This document shows positions 45,126 through 55,900 of a stretch of DNA of 64,000 nt, one piece after another; within the stretch, counting starts at the first letter, position 1, and each line of letters starts with the position of its first letter. The translations under genes were made by a program, and so were the position numbers. Under the pieces are notes generated by a model. The model was not told the DNA's origin and did no database searches. It saw only the letters and a list, made by a program, of their open reading frames with translations. The DNA is from Thereva unica. Its lineage: Eukaryota > Arthropoda > Insecta > Diptera > Therevidae. The stretch spans positions 273,364 through 337,363 of the forward strand of contig CATLJY010000061.1 in assembly GCA_949987705.1 (NCBI GenBank), given 5' to 3'.

Positions 45126-46139
45126 GAAAAAATAGGTAATTTGGTCATACATTATATAAATGTATATTGAACCTAATATCTCACACTTTTATAGGAATAA
45201 TTTGTTTTTGGTTGATCTATATGAAAAGTTGTTGAAGAGTTGCATGTTGTATTTTGAAGAGTTGGGTTTATTTAAATGGTTTAACGTTGGTTGTTTTTAG
45301 AGAATAAATATGTAATTTGGTCATACATTATATAAATGATAATAAAAGTTGGTTTTTTGGCATGGCTTTTTCCAACTATAAAAAATTGTTTCATTTTTAA
45401 ATTCTTCTCGAAAAATTTTGTTATTGCAGACTTCTAGAGTTAAATTAAAAAAAGCTATAGAAAATGGCCCTCGAATTTCGAGTGCTGGATGCGGCTATTT
45501 GCATTAATTTTAAATATTTTAACGTTCAGGCAATTTTGGTCATAGTTCAAATAAATGTATTTTGAATCTAATGACTCCAACTTTTATAGGAAAAGTTGGT
45601 TTTTAATTATTGGTTGATAAAAGTTGAATTTAGAAGCTTTGAAATGATTTTAAATATTTAAACGTTAGCTGCAGCAAGGCGCACCGGGTCCTAGCTATCC
45701 AAAATACAGAAAATAAGCAGTTAATTGCGACACTGCATCTGCGTATGGAAATTCATATCTCGAAAAATGATATGTCAATGGATGGTTTTTATTGTCGCGA
45801 TCAACATGTCAGATCCCTAATAGTTTCACATTTTGTTATTTGGAATCAAAAATACCAAAAGATTGCCTTTTTCAAACTCCCTTACGGTATATTAAAATGC
45901 TTCACCTGATTACTACTATTGGCTTATGGGTGCAGTATAGGCGCCCCGGGTCCCAGCTAGTTTATATAATAAAAATTGATTCGAACAACCAGAAACAGTA
46001 CAGTACAGTACAGTAAATATTGAACAACAATATGTCTCAAATTCACAGGTATTTAACAAAGGAAAAAGGCTCCGTTATTTAAAAAAAGTCTTCGCTGTTG
46101 ACGGTCGTACGGTTAATTTATTTTATTTTAAAAGTAGTA
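45126..46139. repeat. Interior with Helitron 3'-end remnants
   Basis: The plus strand contains CGGGTCCCAGCTAG followed by T (ends 45960) and a second similar end (CGGGTCCTAGCTA, about 45700). These resemble the 3' terminus of the Helitron-like element at 44203. No gene. Confidence 0.5.
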
Positions 46140-46549
46140 AAAAGAATATAAACTTTTATTAAATAGCAGTTTAGAGTCGAAAAATAATGAAATAAAAAAC
46201 TTGCAGTACAAAAACTTGTCTTTTTTGCGGCAAAAAAACTTGTCTTTTTTGCGGTGGAGTTTTTTGTAGATAAAATTGAAAAACTCCAATTTTAACTTAT
46301 AGTGCATGATAGTCCAACTCTTAACGAAGAAAAAGAGCTTCGAAAAAATGTCCTACGAGGTCGAGGAGCTGTAGACGAAGGATTTTACGAAAACGCTTTT
46401 TTTTACATAAATCGAAATTTCACCCATATTTTGCAAAATTTCGAGCCAAAAAAAATAATGAGTTTTCAGATTGCCAAAAGCAACATTTTTACCAAATAAA
46501 AAGTTTCTAGGTCGCATCAATAAAAAGATAATCTTGATATCAAGATTAT

Positions 46550-46856
46550 TCATACCCGCCATAAGCTTGTAAACAGAAAGGGATATATCAGGGATAAGGG
46601 GAGTGTCAGGGTGCGAGTCAGTTAGATCGTGTGTGGCGCTGGCCAAGGGGCTATAAATCTCAGCAAACCTATCAGCAAACATGCTACAAATTACTTGGGG
46701 GACGAGGTGTGTGCGCTACCATTCGTCATTGTTTTTAGGTAGCCTGAAGTCTTCCGTTTAATGTTAACGTAATCAAAGAAATTATTTGGGATCACTTATG
46801 ATACTATCTCCAACAGAATTATTTGTGTATGAGTAGGCCTCGCTCGTTTACATAGT
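46550..46856 (-). pseudogene. LINE B, linker and start of RT
   Basis: The minus strand encodes MFADRFAEIYSPLASATHD and YKLMAGMNNLDI, matching LINE B residues about 136-186. Upstream, DNA-level similarity continues through a shifted frame to ARPTH-like sequence at 46856. It is broken at both sides by the long-TIR element and the TIR element at 46857. Confidence 0.8.
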
Positions 46857-47289
46857 CACCCTTATGCTAGAGACGCGAAAGTGTAAATTTGCAGTTTTGA
46901 GTTATTGCTAGATAAATGTTCAAACTGTCTCTAAAAGACTGTCTATTTTTTTTTACGCGTCCAATCTTTTTTTAATATAGCTATATAATAAACCAGTCAG
47001 TCATCAGCGGAATAGGGGGAATAACATGTAGCATAACATGCACGTGCCGTAACTATTTCGGACTGATGGAAGTGCGATCATAACCTCCTAGCGGTGGCCA
47101 CTGGTAACTATTCTATGAGAGAGGATAGGCTAATATGATCGGGCTAGTCCCTTCCAAGTAAGGTTGGCGTGAGGCTAATAACCTCACCCGTAAAAAACAA
47201 TTATTACGGAACGAGCAACATGCCTCGGATACTGGAATAAACGACGACGACCACGGCAACGAAAAAGGCAAAACGATTTACGAATTTTT

Positions 47290-48411
47290 TCATGGAACGT
47301 TCGAACTCTGTACGGAACTCGAGCTTCAAAACATCTAGCCGATACCCTGTCAAAGTATAAAGCTGACATTACCGCCATTCAGGAGATGAGGTGGACAGGG
47401 AATGGTGTTTTGCAAAAACCAGAGTATGACGTATATTACAGCTGTCATACAAAACACCATGTTCTAGGAGTAGGTTTTATGGTTAGCAAAACAATGAAGT
47501 CTACCATTATCGGCTTTAAAGCAATAAACGAAAGGCTATGCTCCTTTCGTGTGCGAGGTAAATTTAAGAACATCAGCCTCATAAACGTTCACGCACCTAC
47601 ACAAGAGTCCCCGGATGATGATAAAGAAGAATTCTTCGAATTAGTTGAACGGGAACTTAATGCCTGCCCCAGGTATGATGTAAAAATCATACTGGGAGAT
47701 CTGAACGCCAAAGTAGGCCGGGAGCCCATATACAGGCAATATGTCGGCAGCCACAGCTTGCATGAAAACACTAATGACAATGGACAGCGAGTTGTAGAGA
47801 TGGCAGCAAGTAAGAACTTGGTCGTTGCAAGTACTAGATTTGCGCGTAAAGATATCCATAAAGCCACCTGGGTATCTCCTGATGGAGCCACTCGCAACCA
47901 AATAGATCATGCGTTGATAGACCGCCGCCACCTTTCGGGTCTGATGGCGGTACGAACGTACCGAGGTGCCAACTTCGACTCGGATCACTATCTTGTTGGT
48001 ATGGTGCTCCGAGAGCGCATTACAACGCTGAAAAGCTTTGTATCCGCTGATCAGGCTCGAATCAATACAGCTGCACTACGCAATGAAATGGCCAGAAACA
48101 GCTACGGTCATGCATTAGAACTCGCCCTAAGTCCTGGGGATGAGATGCCGGGCGTCGACGAGAACTGGACCCGCCTTAAAAATACTGTCATTAGTACTGC
48201 TGATTCCATCTTAGGCAGAAGTCGTAAAGATCGGAACGACTGGTTCGATAATGAATGCAAGCTGGCAACTGAACGTAAGAATGCTGCGTACCGAGCCATG
48301 CAGCAGTCTCAGAGAACACGGGCACGCGAAGAGAACTATAAAGAGCTCAGAAAAGAAGAAAAGAGAATTCACAGACGAAAAAAGGAAATCGAAATCTCGT
48401 CTGTGAGCTAG
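47290..48411 (+). pseudogene. LINE C endonuclease domain
   Basis: The frame is open upstream of ATG 47386: FSWNVRTLYGTR, then ITAIQEMRWTGNG. It continues INVHAPTQ, ILGDLNAKVG, RNQIDHALIDRR and NFDSDHYLV, the conserved blocks of an RTE-type apurinic endonuclease. A frameshift near 48395 truncates it at RKKEIEISSVS. In the next frame the protein continues (CELEQYREQRPHQAREFYQ) into the RT. It would make the target nick for reverse transcription. Confidence 0.85.
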
Positions 48412-49471
48412 AACAGTACAGAGAACAACGGCCGCACCAGGCGCGGGAGTTCTACCAAAGAGTCCGCAGTATGACGCAATTCACACCACGTTGCACATAC
48501 TGCAAGGACAAAGAAGGGAATCTGATCACCGATCTTAAAGGCATCTTGGAGCGATGGGAAGAGCACTTTCATGAATTGCTAAATGGCGAGCTAACTGAAG
48601 ATTCGGAGGCTCCACCAATATCTGTTGACAATGCTATGCTGCCGCCACCAAGCATAGAAGAAGTTAGCAGAGCCATCTGCCGGCTCAAAAACAACAAGGC
48701 CTCGGGTGCAGACGGCATCGCAGCGGAGCTGGTTAAATATGGAGGGCCTACATTACACCAAGCGATTCATGAATTAATTGTGCAAGTATGGGAGCAGGAA
48801 GTGATGCCAGAAGACTGGAGAAAAGGCATCCTCTGTCCGGTACACAAAAAAGGAGATATCACAGCGTGCACTAATTATCGCGGTATAACGTTGTTGAGTA
48901 CCGTGTATAAGATATTCTCCGCTATCCTACAAAACAGGATGGCTCCATACGCCAGAAACATCATAGGCCATTGTCAGTGTGGCTTCAGTCCAGGCAAATC
49001 AACGACTGATCAGATTTTCACCTTGAGGCAGGCTATGGAAAAATGTCTAGAGTTTCAAAACTCAATTCAACACCTCTTAGACTTTAAAGCCGCCTATGAT
49101 AGCATAGCCAGGGTAGAACTCTACAAGGCCATGAGAGAATTCGGCATCCCCAACAAACTGACAAAACTATGTAGGCTGACCATGATCAACGTGTCAAGCC
49201 AAGTAAAGGTATCCGGAACACTGTCCAGACCAATCAACATCTATAATGGACTCCGACAAGGGGACGGTCTGGCCTGCCTCCTTTTCAACCTGGCGTTGGA
49301 GAAAGTGATCCGAGATTCGGGCGTGACATCAAGGGGTACAATCCTCCACAAGTCCACCCAATTACTGGCTTACGCAGACGACATTGACATCATTGGAAGA
49401 ACAACAACAGCTGTACAAGAAGCTTTCACTCAGATTGAGCAAGCGGCAGGAAATCTGGGACTGCACATCAA
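48396..49471 (+). pseudogene. LINE C reverse transcriptase, split by insertions
   Basis: From ATG 48471 residues are: KASGADGIAAELVK (76-89), CPVHKKGD (122-129), NYRGITLLS (135-143), DFKAAYDS (204-211), GLRQGDGLACLLFN (260-273) and active site YADD (301-304). Coding stops at HIN, where a piggyBac-like MITE inserted. It resumes at 49943 with ESKTKYMVAS and is cut again at 50050. Confidence 0.85.
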
Positions 49472-49938
49472 CCCTAGATAGCTAACCTTCTGGCGTACAC
49501 CATTTAAGCTAACCATCCGTCGAAACGACGTGTATTTCAAAAAGTATTTTTTTTATATAAAATATAAACTGCACGCACCTGGTACCTTACATTACTGGTT
49601 ATTAAAAGGTTTTTCAATAAAGATGGGTATTTTTAGTTGTACTTTATTTAATTATTCAAAAATTACAGTAACATTTTTAAGACCTCTGAAAAACAAACAA
49701 TTTTTTTTTTCATACACTTAAAGAACAAAATTCGACGACGAACGACGGACGACGACGGACAAAGCTTAAGTATCTCAAAATCTATAACACTTACTTGCTC
49801 AATGTGTTTGCCACTGCAGCGACCTAGACGACGACTGAGTTGGCTAGCTGAGTTGAAACAATTAAATCCACCGTTTAAAAGAGACAACGATTTTACTTAG
49901 CGATGCCCGTCGATTCGACGGAGGTTAGCTATCTAGGG
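49472..49938. mobile_element. piggyBac-like MITE, 467 bp
   Basis: The ends are CCCTAGATAGCTAACCT and, inverted, the same first 17 bases, followed by a CCGTCG box. The right flank is TTAA (49939-49942). The left flank is TCAA, one substitution from TTAA. CCCTAG ends with TTAA targets are the piggyBac signature. Removing it rejoins LINE C codons. Non-coding. Confidence 0.78.
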
Positions 49939-50211
49939 TTAACGAAAGCAAAACAAAGTACATGGTGGCCTCGTCTGGAAGAACACCTAACATTGGTCCC
50001 ACAATCAAGGTAGCGGAACACGAGTTTGACGTGGTAAAATCATTTACCTATAGTCCAAAGTCCCTGGGCCATTTTTTTTAGTGATTAGTAACTAGTTGAA
50101 ATTTCGTGAGTAGCTTCCTTTTAGGAAGACGCCCAACTTTTCTCTCTACGAAGATTCTCAATGTGGTGTCTAATGAAACGGGGGGGCGTAAAACATGTCG
50201 GTTTGGTGATT

Positions 50212-51194
50212 GCAAAAAGGACCCCGCACAAAATGTATGGAAATGTGCTTTCGGTCAAATTGGCTGAAATTTTACTATGTTGTAGCTGACATCGTCCTGA
50301 TCAAAAGTGTTCATGGACACGAAACCTAAAAATGAGATCTTTTGGGTTTTTCAGGTACTTTTAGGATTTACGTCTCTTTTGCCTCCCACGGCCCCAAAAC
50401 AAGTCGTAGGAGGCTCCAAGACCCCTCAATATTTTCGTAACGGTACCTACTATTAGTAAAAAATACCATAAAAATCCCCCCTTGCCTCTAAGGGGGCCAG
50501 GGGGCGGTCCGTATGGCTGCAACAGGTAAAATGCACTTATGCACTTTATACTTTTACCTCCCACGGCCCAAAAAAAAATCGTAGGAAGCTCGGAGACTCC
50601 GGAAAATCTTCGTAATTAATCGTACAATTACAAAAAAATAATATAAAAATCCGCATTTCCCTCTAAGGGGGTCAAAAAGGGTCCTGAAAGTTTGCCCCCT
50701 CCCATATGCACCCTATGCACACCACCCATGTCTAAATTATAAAACTAGTTAATTTCATTGTAATAATTCATAATCAATCAAAAAAAAGTCATTGCACCTC
50801 ACCTGGGGCTCTAATTACATCGATTTGTAGGTGCATCAAAAAATTCTCAATTCCAAGCTTTAAAAAGTTAAGTGCATTTTACCTGTTGCAGCCATACGGA
50901 CCGCCCCCTGGCCTCCTTAGAGGCAAGGGGGGATTTTTATGGTATTTTTTTACTAATAGTAGGTACCGTTACGAAAATATTGAGGGGTCTTGGAGCCTCC
51001 TACGACTTGTTTTGGGGCCGTGGGAGGCAAAAGAGACGTAAATCCTAAATGTACCTGAAAAACCCAAAAGATCTCATTTTTGGGTTTCGTGCCCATGAAC
51101 ACTTTTGATCAGGACGATGTCAGCTACAACATAGTAAAATTTCAGCCAATTTGACCGAAAGCACATTTCCATACATTTTGTGCGGGGTCCTTTT
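50212..51194. mobile_element. 983-bp palindromic element nested in a TIR arm
   Basis: Arms of about 330 bp (50212-50545 and 50868-51194) are near-perfect inverse copies, starting GGACCCCGCACAAAATGTAT. A spacer of about 320 bp lies between. The paired arm at 52680-52700 gives the unoccupied site (GCAAAAATTTTATTAG), with no extra duplicated base. No coding. An RNA across it would fold into a long hairpin. Confidence 0.82.
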
Positions 51195-51946
51195 ATTAGT
51201 AACAATTTGTTTGTTAGTTAAATCAAGAGATAATGTAATGAAGAAATCAAAAAACCGTTTGTCCTACAAAAATGATGGTGCAACCAAAGGGTCGCCCACC
51301 CGCAACATGTGCAAATAACGAGGTCATAAATAATTATTAGTAACAAGCTGATTTTTTCAGTATTGGTTAGTATTTGTGCCTATAATAAGACGGCCACATT
51401 GTCCTCCAAATTAGGTGGTGCGATTTCTCAGTCCTACGCTCTGCAAGTGTTAGTTTCATGGACGAATTTTTATCATTAGTAACAACATCATTCTTGTATT
51501 TTTCTTTAGGGAATTAAGTATAGAACACGTTATTACTGCTGTCCTACAAAAAAGGTGGTGCATATTGATAAAATATAACTCAAACCTACTTTAGCTTAAG
51601 TTGTTAGTATGTAAGATATGTAAAAAAATTTCCCTAAATGCAGTAAGGAATAAGTATGCGCTGTTTTGCAAATCAATAATTAATAAAATATATATTCTTA
51701 TAAAAATAGAAATATTTCAGTCGACGACGTTACTGGTCCATTTAATAGTGAAGTAATAGCAGTAGTTAATAGTGATAATGGAGTGTTTCTTATTTAATGT
51801 GCTTTCAAAGACCATACCTTTACGGAAAAAAAAGAAGAAGTAAAAAAGATGTCTAAGGAAATTTTACTATCTTGCAAAACTTTTCTTAAGGCTCGAAAGC
51901 ATCATAAACACAAATTTTCATTAGTAGTATATGGTGTAATGCCCAC

Positions 51947-52186
51947 ATGCGTAGTCCCACCGATAAATTGCCAGAAAATAATGGATGGATGAAAATTGAT
52001 GGCAAGTTCCTATATTATTGGTTCGACGGTCCTCAAAGTCCATCAATGGAAGAATTATCTTCTAACTTCCAAGGTGCCCTATTATTGTAGATTATTTCCA
52101 AAATAATTAATTGCTTTAATTAATTTATTACAGACACAGATAGCGAAGATAGCGAAGAGGACGAGTTGGAATCTGATGAAGATTAA
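51947..52186 (+). CDS. Small spliced acidic-tail protein of the foldback element, unknown
   Basis: Exon 1 (from ATG 51947 to 52073) encodes PENNGWMKIDGKFLYYWFDG and a Ser/Glu stretch. Intron 52074-52133 has GTGCCC...TTACAG, phase 1. Exon 2 (52134-52186) encodes TDSEDSEEDELESDED and stops. The predicted length is 59 residues. The GW-x-W-x-GP block plus acidic tail reminds me of C-terminal parts of transposon-linked proteins, but I cannot name a family. It may be the last exons of a longer, decayed gene. Confidence 0.35.
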
Positions 52187-52880
52187 TTGTATTAAATTCT
52201 TTATACCTATCTGAATAAATAGTATTTTTTTGTCATGTTACCAAAATATCAATAGGCATATTTCTTTTGACTTTTCGAAAGATTTCCATAAAAATGTTTT
52301 CTGATAACTTTCCCACTTTTCTTGTAGGACAAGCGATACGCACCAAAATTTTTGTAGGACACTGTTGTAGTTAGGTTAAACGCACACTAATCTTTTAAGT
52401 GACGTCCTTATCCCACAGTTACTAATGATAAAAATTCTTCCATGAAACTAACAATTTCAGAGCGTAGGACTGAGAAATCGCACCACCTAATTTGGAGAAC
52501 AATGTGGCCGTCTTAATATAGGCACAAATACTAACCAACACTGAAAAAATCAGCTTGTTACTAATAATTATTTATGACCTCGTTATTTGCACATGTTGCG
52601 GGTGGGCGACCCTTTGGTTGCACCATCATTTTTGTAGGACAAACGGTTTTTTGATTTCTTCATTACATTATCTCTTGATTTAACTAACAAACAAATTGTT
52701 ACTAATAAAATTTTTGCAATCACCAAACCGACATGTTTTACGCCCCCCGTTTCATTAGACACCACATTGAGAATCTTCGTAGAGAGAAAAGTTGGGCGTC
52801 TTCCTAAAAGGAAGCTACTCACGAAATTTCAGCTTGTTACTAATCACTAAAAAAAATGGCCCAGGGACTTTGGACTACTA

Positions 52881-53466
52881 CCTTGGGTCAATAGTAGCAG
52901 CCGACAATAGCATGGAACCAGAAATACACGCACGACTGCAAAGAGCCAACAAAGCCTACTATAGTCTGTCAAGGCTCTTCAAATCCAAATATCTAACCAT
53001 AACGTCTAAACTTTTACTATATAAGACGATGGTCTTACCCGTTCTCACATATGCATCCGAAACGAGGGTGCTTAGCAAAAAGCACTCAAACCTCTTGGGC
53101 GTGTTTGAGAGGAAAATACTTCGGAGGATTGTTGGCCCCGTATGTGAGGAAGGACGATTCCGGAGACTCTACAATGACGAGATCTACGAGCGCTATCGCG
53201 ACGTAGATGTTGTTAAGAAAATAAAGCTCGGTAGGCTCCGGTGGGCAGGGCATCTAGCTCGTATGAGTGATGATGAGCCTGCTCGGAAAGTTCTCTGCGT
53301 TAAGACCTATGGGGTGCGACAGCGAGGGAGGCCCAACCTTCGCTGGAAGGATGGCGTGGACCAGGACGCTCAGAGTTTAGGGATGCCAAACTGGATGACA
53401 TCGGCTCAGAATCGGAACCGGTGGAGAGAACAGTTGCGCGAGGCCAGGAAAGGATCCCGGTTGTAG
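52881..53466 (+). pseudogene. LINE C C-terminal domain
   Basis: It continues LINE C after the foldback element: YLGSIVAADNSMEPEIHARL, TMVLPVLTYASETR, LRRIVGPVCEEGRFR, LGRLRWAGHLARM and RGRPNLRWKDGV, then the stop. This is the usual C-terminal part of RTE-type proteins, ending just before the GAA tail. Confidence 0.85.
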
Positions 53467-53603
53467 AGCCGTTAAAGAAGAAGAAGATATAATAAACCCA
53501 CAGTCGTACTTCTGGCATGGCATCTTTGTACCATTTTGTATTACAAAACCCTATTAGCGCGAGAGTGAAAAATTTGCACTTTCGCGTCTCTGGCATAAGG
53601 GTG

Positions 53604-54270
53604 ACGATATGTGTTGTTAGTCTATTGATCATGTCATATAGAAAGGAACTAAGACGTTCACGGATTTTTATTGCAGGAATCGTTTAATGGGTCACTCAAG
53701 AAGAAAAAACTGCGGAGTGCTATTAAATAAGAGGGTGGAAATTGGAGATAGGGGTCAAAATGGACCCTTTTTTGTTTTTGCAATGTATCTCGCAAACGAA
53801 GCAAAATGTCGATATTCTTTATATGGAATTTTTTGTAGAGAATTAAATTTCGCATGGAAATAACTTATTTAAAAAATTTTGAATTTTTTTTTCTTTGCTG
53901 CCTACAAAATACAATTTTCGAGAAAAAAAACAGTTTTTGAGTGATTTTTTGGCCAAAAGGTGATTTTTGCCAACTTTGACTTTGAATAACTTCGAAAGAG
54001 TTAAGTTTTCGTAAAAATGACAAGAGAGCGCTTGTAGGCAACAACGTTTCGTACTGACTAATCAAATTTTTTTCCCAAAATACCAGTTTTTCAGTGAAAT
54101 TTTTAACTAATTGTAAGAGGGATTTTGATAACTTTGAGCTTGAATAGCTTTCAAAGGGTTATTCGGGTCAATATTTTTGTAGTAGCTTGTCAACATTTTA
54201 TTGTCAACATTTTGAGCCCTTTTGGAGTGTTTTGTCTCCTCAAAATGCTAATTTCCCCGGACTAAAGAGA
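53604..54270. other. No gene recognised; insertion inside LINE B
   Basis: T-rich sequence with recurrent phrases (TTTTGCCAACTTTGACTTTG and TTTTGATAACTTTGAGCTTG, about 175 bp apart), suggesting a diverged tandem repeat. It separates LINE B pieces at 46856 and 54291, but no borders were resolved. Confidence 0.45.
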
Positions 54271-54905
54271 AAACATAAAAAGAAGCTATGTTAGATTGGC
54301 CATATTTCGGTCATTAAACCAAGAAAAATTTCAGATACTCTATCCCGTTTTTTAATTTTGGGTAAATATTTGTCGTTGAAAATGATAGAATAGAAGCATG
54401 AAACTATCACGTCAAGATCATTACTAGATAGCCTATATTCCCAGTCGACTAGGGGTAATTCTAAGCCAATATTGTCCAAGTCCGCATTCTTAAAATCGTA
54501 AACAATTGCATTGTTATGTATGATGCTTGGGGATTGATGAATTGAACTCGAGGGTCCATGCGGAGTGGTGGGTAGAGTTAGTAAATAGGTTTTCGTCGTA
54601 GAATATTCACCTCCTCGTATGAATTGGTGAAGATCAGGTCTAGCAATTTATCACAAGAATTTGGTTGCCCGATAATTTGGTAAAAAGTGTTGATAAGTTT
54701 TATATTGACGGCATTAATAGGAAGGAAATTATTATCTTCCTCGTCGGGGACGAAAGAGATATTCGGTCAGTTGAAATCACCTAGGATAAATATGACGTCA
54801 TTACCACAAAGTGTATCGTTAACTTCCTCCACTATATACAATAGATCGTCATAATTGGATTCGTCGGATATAGGATATAGAACGAACCGATGAATACATG
54901 CTTCA
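54271..54905 (-). pseudogene. LINE B, endonuclease fragment
   Basis: The minus strand encodes ILGDFN followed by a stop, VNIKLINTFYQIIGQP, CDKLLDLIFTNSYEEV, then LPLVDWEYRLSSND and DKYLPKIKKRDRVSE. The last parts align with LINE B just before residue 40. GDFN marks the endonuclease metal site. Confidence 0.8.
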
Positions 54906-55613
54906 GGAGCCAGTTCACGCAATTCGATACTCGACGTCGACGTCGACGCTTTATGAAAACGATATTAGTTTCAACGACGTTGAATTTGGGTTCACGTAAG
55001 TCGACGCGTCGAATGTCATAAAATAATTACCCCCAAAAAGTATGCAAAATTTCATGGAACCGCTAATAATGATATTACTTTTGACATTGTCCATAAGCGG
55101 GAAGAGTTACATATAATATTAACATAACAAATTCATAATAACATTTGAAAATCTTAACTCTGCATTTATTTTTCTACATTGTGGTTTTTCTAACTGAACT
55201 CTCTAGGAGCAGTTTTATTTTTTCTTCGACTATCCCGCAGTTTATTTTTTTCTATTGTATTTTGCGCGTTCAGAACTGCAAGAGGTTTTGTGTGAAATTA
55301 TTTCTTCTCATGCAGTTCTTCTTCAAGAATAATGAATGTGTGCTTTAGGAGATAAAAATGTTGATTTTTTTGTTGTCGCTAATTGAAGTGTAACATACTT
55401 TATATCTTCGATTCGTTTGAATTTAATTTTTCAGTTAATTGGTACCACAACTAGTTTTTTAACACACTAAAAGCAAAATTCGACACCAACTTTGGCGTCG
55501 AGAAGATTAACGACACTTTTAAAACGACAAACATAAAACGTCGACTTGCGTGGACCCAAAACGACATTTAATGTGTCGTTTTCAGTCGACGTCGAATTGC
55601 GTGAACTGGTCCC
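54906..55613. mobile_element. Harbinger-like MITE, 0.7 kb
   Basis: The TIRs are GGAGCCAGTTCACGCAATTC and, inverted, GGGACCAGTTCACGCAATTC, each followed by CGACGTCGAC boxes. They resemble the Harbinger ends at 26053 (GGGCCGGTTCACGTA), suggesting mobilisation by that kind of transposase. No clear target duplication. No gene inside. Confidence 0.68.
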
Positions 55614-55900
55614 GGGTCGGATTTGATTCGTATGAAGACGTTCAAAAGATTTTGAACATCTTGATCAATTCACTATTTAAACAGTGTAGGACAGCTATAA
55701 CGACTCCACCCCCTCTGGTGAAATCAGTGGAACTGTAGTCGCTATCGCATCTGTGGATTGTCCAGCTGTTTCGGTCAGTACAAGATATTATAGCTACACG
55801 ATTTAGAGTCAATGTAGAGATTATTAAGTTTAGTTGTCATGCCACTTCAATTGTGGTAAAAGATTCTTACGACCTCGGGTGGGTTAGGCTTGGGGAGAAG
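55614..55900 (-). pseudogene. LINE B, endonuclease N-terminal fragment
   Basis: The minus strand encodes KLNNLYIDSKSCSYNI and STDFTRGGGVVIAV, characteristic of the early endonuclease domain of Jockey/CR1-type LINEs, with stops. This is the most upstream piece of the old LINE B copy. Confidence 0.7.

Larger units (their letters stand above)
42936..46529. mobile_element. Long-TIR element in LINE B, 3.6 kb with nests
   Basis: It starts TCTTTTTATTGATGCGACCT and the right end is its inverse. Arms of about 400 bp match inverted: 42936-43271 plus 45065-45125 against 46140-46529. The left arm is split by a retroposon (43272-45060), and the intact right arm supplies the empty site. No transposase was seen. 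The interior also has CAGTA repeats near 46000. Long paired arms could fold as a hairpin RNA. Confidence 0.75.
50051..52877. mobile_element. Foldback-type element with long TIRs, TSD CTA
   Basis: It starts TAGTCCAAAGTCCCTGGGCC and ends with the inverse. CTA lies on both sides (50048-50050, 52878-52880). Arms match for about 455 bp: 50051-50211 plus 51195-51490 against 52420-52877. The left arm is split by a second palindromic element (50212-51194). A small spliced frame lies in the interior. The insertion interrupts LINE C, whose coding rejoins exactly when it is removed. Confidence 0.85.
46995..53486 (+). mobile_element. LINE C, full-length RTE-type element with two insertions
   Basis: A 12-bp target duplication, ATATAATAAACC, lies at 46983-46994 and 53487-53498. 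The element ends with a short GAA-repeat tail (AAGAAGAAGAAG), typical of RTE LINEs. The endonuclease, RT and C-terminal parts are in order. A piggyBac-like MITE (49472-49938) and a foldback element (50051-52877) interrupt it. Without them it is about 3.2 kb. Confidence 0.88.
46857..53603. mobile_element. Small TIR element, about 240 bp before LINE C inserted
   Basis: The left end CACCCTTATGCTAGAGACGC is inverted at the right end (GCGTCTCTGGCATAAGGGTG, to 53603), with about 36 bp alike (GCGAAAGTG continues inward). Without LINE C it would be about 243 bp, so it is a MITE. No convincing target duplication was found. LINE B sequence lies on both sides. Confidence 0.65.
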
